NCBI GenBank assembly: GCA_027365215.1
Contig: DAHXNT010000031.1
Coordinates: forward strand, 1-6,979
From: Microcaldota archaeon
GTDB taxonomy: Archaea; Micrarchaeota; Micrarchaeia; Micrarchaeales; Micrarchaeaceae
Direction: 5' to 3'
Length of the DNA: 6,979 nt
The notes beneath the pieces were generated by a model. That model was not told the origin of the DNA, searched no databases, and saw only the letters and a program-made list of their open reading frames with translations. The number at the start of each line of letters is the position of its first letter. Positions within the stretch are counted from its first letter, which is position 1. Position numbers and translations under genes: made by a program. Below are positions 5,144 through 6,979 of this stretch, piece by piece.

Positions 5144-6634
5144 ATGAAGAAGCAGGACATAGACGCACTGATAAACCTTGCGACAAGGAGGAACCTTGTA
5201 ATACCATCGTACAGCGCGTATGGCGAGATGAGCGGCTTCTACGACCTCGGTCCGGAAGGCACGAGGATAAGGAACAACCTGGTGGGCGCATGGAGGCGCT
5301 ATTTCATAGAGGGAATGGGCAATGTCGAGATAGACACTACGATCATAGGACCCGAGAAGGTGTTCGAGGCGAGCGGACACCTCGAGAAGTTCTTCGACTA
5401 TCTCGTCTACTGCAAGGACTGCAAGACCAGCTACAGGATAGACAAGGTGCTTGAGGAGTACTTCGAGTCGAAGGGCGACAGGGCCTCGATCGACGCGCTC
5501 AAACATGCGACCGCGAAGGACCTCGACGAGATGGTCAAGGAGAATAATATAAACTGCAGCAAGTGCGGAGGCACGCTAGGGGAGGCCGAGCCGTACAACC
5601 TGATGATGCAGACTTCTGTAGGGCCGAAGGGCGCGATCAAGGGATATCTGAGGCCGGAAACTGCCCAAAGCATATTCCTGGACTTCAAGAAGATATTCTC
5701 TGCTGGAGGAATGAAGCTGCCGATAGGGATCGGCACCTTCGGCAAGGCGTTCAGGAACGAGATATCGCCCAGGAGGATGCTCATAAGGCTCAGGGAGTTC
5801 TCCCAGATGGAGCTCGAGTATTTCTTCGATGCTGGCGCTAGCGATATAACTATAGACGGGAAGATTGTAGACGACAGCTTCATGTCGGAGAGAATAAACC
5901 TTCTTACGGTGGATGACCAACTGAAGGGCAGGAGCACGAAGGGCACGACCATAAGGGAGGCGCTCGATTCTGGAGTGATACCGAACAGGCTGTTCGGCTA
6001 TCTGGTCTACAAGTATCTGCTATTCATAAGGTCGATAGGGTTCAAGGACGAAGTGGTGAGATTCAGGCAGGCGCTGCCGGAGGAGCTGCCGCATTATTCG
6101 AAGGGCAACATAGACGTCGAAGTGAGCATAGACAACAGGTTCGAGGAAATTACCGGAATAGCTTACAGGACCGACTTCGACCTATCGAACCACCAGAAGC
6201 ATTCAGGCATGGACATGTCAGTCAGCGTGGATGGCAAAAAGGTGCTGCCGCACGTCGTAGAGATAAGCATAGGCGTGGACAGGATATTCTGGACCCTGCT
6301 GTTCAACTCGCACTACTTCGATGAGGAGCGCGGATGGGACATCATGCTGCTCAACAAGGGGATAGCGCCGTACGAGTATGGGGTCTTCCCGCTGCAGAAG
6401 GACGAGAAGCTGGCGGATATGGCAAAGGGCATCGCCGAAAGGCTGAAGGACAAGGGCGTCAGCGCGTACTACTCCGGCACCGGAAGCATAGGGAAGAGGT
6501 ATGCGAGGGCCGACGAGGTAGGGGTGCGAAACGCGATAACAGTCGATTACCAGAGCCTTGAGGACGGCACGGTGACGGTGCGAAACATAGAGGACGCGAA
6601 GCAGGTAAGGAAGAGGGCAGAGGAAATATCATGA
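5144..6634 (+). CDS. glyS: Glycyl-tRNA synthetase, alpha2 archaeal/eukaryotic type (class II), 496 aa
   Basis: Charges tRNA-Gly with glycine in the cytoplasm using ATP. The class II core is complete: the N-terminal block with SGFYDLGPEG (30-39) leading into motif 1; RPETAQ (170-175); motif 2 FRNEISPR (203-210) and REFSQMELEYFF (217-228); motif 3 GVDRIFW (377-383, Arg380). Two Cys pairs, CKDC (90-93) and CSKC (138-141), suggest a zinc site in the insertion after motif 1. The C-terminal anticodon-binding domain starts near 408 and includes DEVGVRNAITVDYQ and LEDGTVTVR. At 496 residues it is shorter than many archaeal GlyRS (about 570), mostly from reduced insertions. Motif 3 has EIS (373-375) where EPS is usual. 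ATG 5144 has GTGAT-N3 in ribosome-binding register, and the family's N-terminal homology starts within the first ten residues. The stop overlaps the next start by 4 bp. Confidence 0.97.
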   Translation: MKKQDIDALINLATRRNLVIPSYSAYGEMSGFYDLGPEGTRIRNNLVGAWRRYFIEGMGNVEIDTTIIGPEKVFEASGHLEKFFDYLVYCKDCKTSYRIDKVLEEYFESKGDRASIDALKHATAKDLDEMVKENNINCSKCGGTLGEAEPYNLMMQTSVGPKGAIKGYLRPETAQSIFLDFKKIFSAGGMKLPIGIGTFGKAFRNEISPRRMLIRLREFSQMELEYFFDAGASDITIDGKIVDDSFMSERINLLTVDDQLKGRSTKGTTIREALDSGVIPNRLFGYLVYKYLLFIRSIGFKDEVVRFRQALPEELPHYSKGNIDVEVSIDNRFEEITGIAYRTDFDLSNHQKHSGMDMSVSVDGKKVLPHVVEISIGVDRIFWTLLFNSHYFDEERGWDIMLLNKGIAPYEYGVFPLQKDEKLADMAKGIAERLKDKGVSAYYSGTGSIGKRYARADEVGVRNAITVDYQSLEDGTVTVRNIEDAKQVRKRAEEIS

Positions 6635-6979
6635 GCAGGGCTGCCCAGAGCGGGCCATTCAGGATAGGGGTGCGCTACTTCAACATGAAGGATACTTTCG
6701 AAAGCGCGCAGCCGCTCACCTTCCATGCCGACCTGCTGGGCGGCAACAGGCTGCTGTATTTCGAAGGCAGGGAGTCGTTCGAAGTGTCGCATTCCGGCAG
6801 CGTCGAGAATGGACACCTTACGCTGAAGAATCCGAGCGCGAAAAGGATAGAGAGCGTAAAGCGCAGGCTCAGGCTCGGCGACGATCTCGAAAAGATATAC
6901 GACGGCATAGGCACGGACCGCTTCATCAGCGAGTCGATAAGGGAATACAAGGGCATGAGGCTGACGGTCAGCGACCCAT
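6631..6979 (+). CDS. HhH-GPD DNA glycosylase (OGG/AlkA-like), N-terminal 116 residues, runs off the right end
   Basis: Base-excision-repair glycosylases of this superfamily remove oxidised or alkylated bases. The visible part matches their N-terminal beta domain and the start of the helical region: PLTFHADLLGGNRLLYFEG (about residues 28-46), then LGDDLEKIYDGIGTDRFISE (82-101) and EYKGMRLTVSDP (105-116). The LxDDLxxxY...RGLRxxxDPxE pattern is typical of archaeal and bacterial OGG/AlkA-like enzymes just before the helix-hairpin-helix. The catalytic Asp and the HhH itself are beyond the window, so 8-oxoG versus 3-methyladenine preference is open. The ATG overlaps the glyS TGA (ATGA), and GAGG (6620-6623) lies seven bases upstream inside glyS, so translation is probably coupled. 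No functional link to GlyRS is implied. Confidence 0.82.
   Translation, partial: MSRAAQSGPFRIGVRYFNMKDTFESAQPLTFHADLLGGNRLLYFEGRESFEVSHSGSVENGHLTLKNPSAKRIESVKRRLRLGDDLEKIYDGIGTDRFISESIREYKGMRLTVSDP

Noticed and set aside
3866..5506. A 546-codon open frame extending nop5 160 codons upstream to 5506
   Set aside because: The extra part lies antisense to the glyS coding region and crosses both promoters. Its translation is low-quality sequence without the real Nop5 N-terminal domain, and the homologous region begins near the ATG at 5026.

Overview
The window looks archaeal. It encodes a Nop5-type C/D-box RNP core protein, a eukaryote/archaeal-type (alpha2) glycyl-tRNA synthetase and a radical SAM enzyme of the tetraether-lipid-synthase (Tes, MJ0619-like) family. 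Genes are compact, with AT-rich TATA-like elements a short distance upstream of their starts and GGAGGTGAT-register ribosome binding sites. Ile is mostly ATA and Arg mostly AGG. The shortened or degenerate informational and housekeeping proteins (a Nop5 without its N-terminal domain, a 496-residue GlyRS, a Nudix protein without its catalytic glutamates) recall DPANN archaea of the Micrarchaeota/ARMAN type. That placement is an inference from gene content, not from a search.

Layout. From 1 to 5026 everything real is on the minus strand. In order of transcription these are: nop5 (5026-3866); a degenerate Nudix protein (3775-3329); a likely two-gene unit of tes (3175-1118) and a 234-residue protein of unknown function (1086-382), separated by 31 bp; then the first 98 codons of a HAD-family hydrolase (294 to beyond base 1). 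On the plus strand, glyS (5144-6634) is divergent from nop5. It overlaps by 4 bp (ATGA) the start of an OGG/AlkA-like HhH DNA glycosylase that runs off the right end (6631-6979). No RNA genes, CRISPR arrays or insertion sequences were found, and no gene-free stretch exceeds about 160 bp.

How the genes relate. The tes pair is the metabolically most interesting part. Tes joins the phytanyl tails of two archaeol-type lipids through C-C bonds to make membrane-spanning lipids. Here it carries an unusual Pro/Ala/Ser-rich C-terminal extension ending in a Cys/His-rich tail, and it is followed by an uncharacterised protein that may hold a degenerate HMA/ferredoxin-like domain. Its promoter contains an inverted repeat around the TATA box. 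Nop5 has lost the domain that normally docks fibrillarin and gained a 117-residue disordered Asn/Arg/Gln/His-rich tail with an internal 63-bp duplication. glyS and the glycosylase appear translationally coupled but functionally unrelated. The window is best read as an ordinary archaeal chromosomal segment with several unusual protein architectures rather than as a mobile or defence island.
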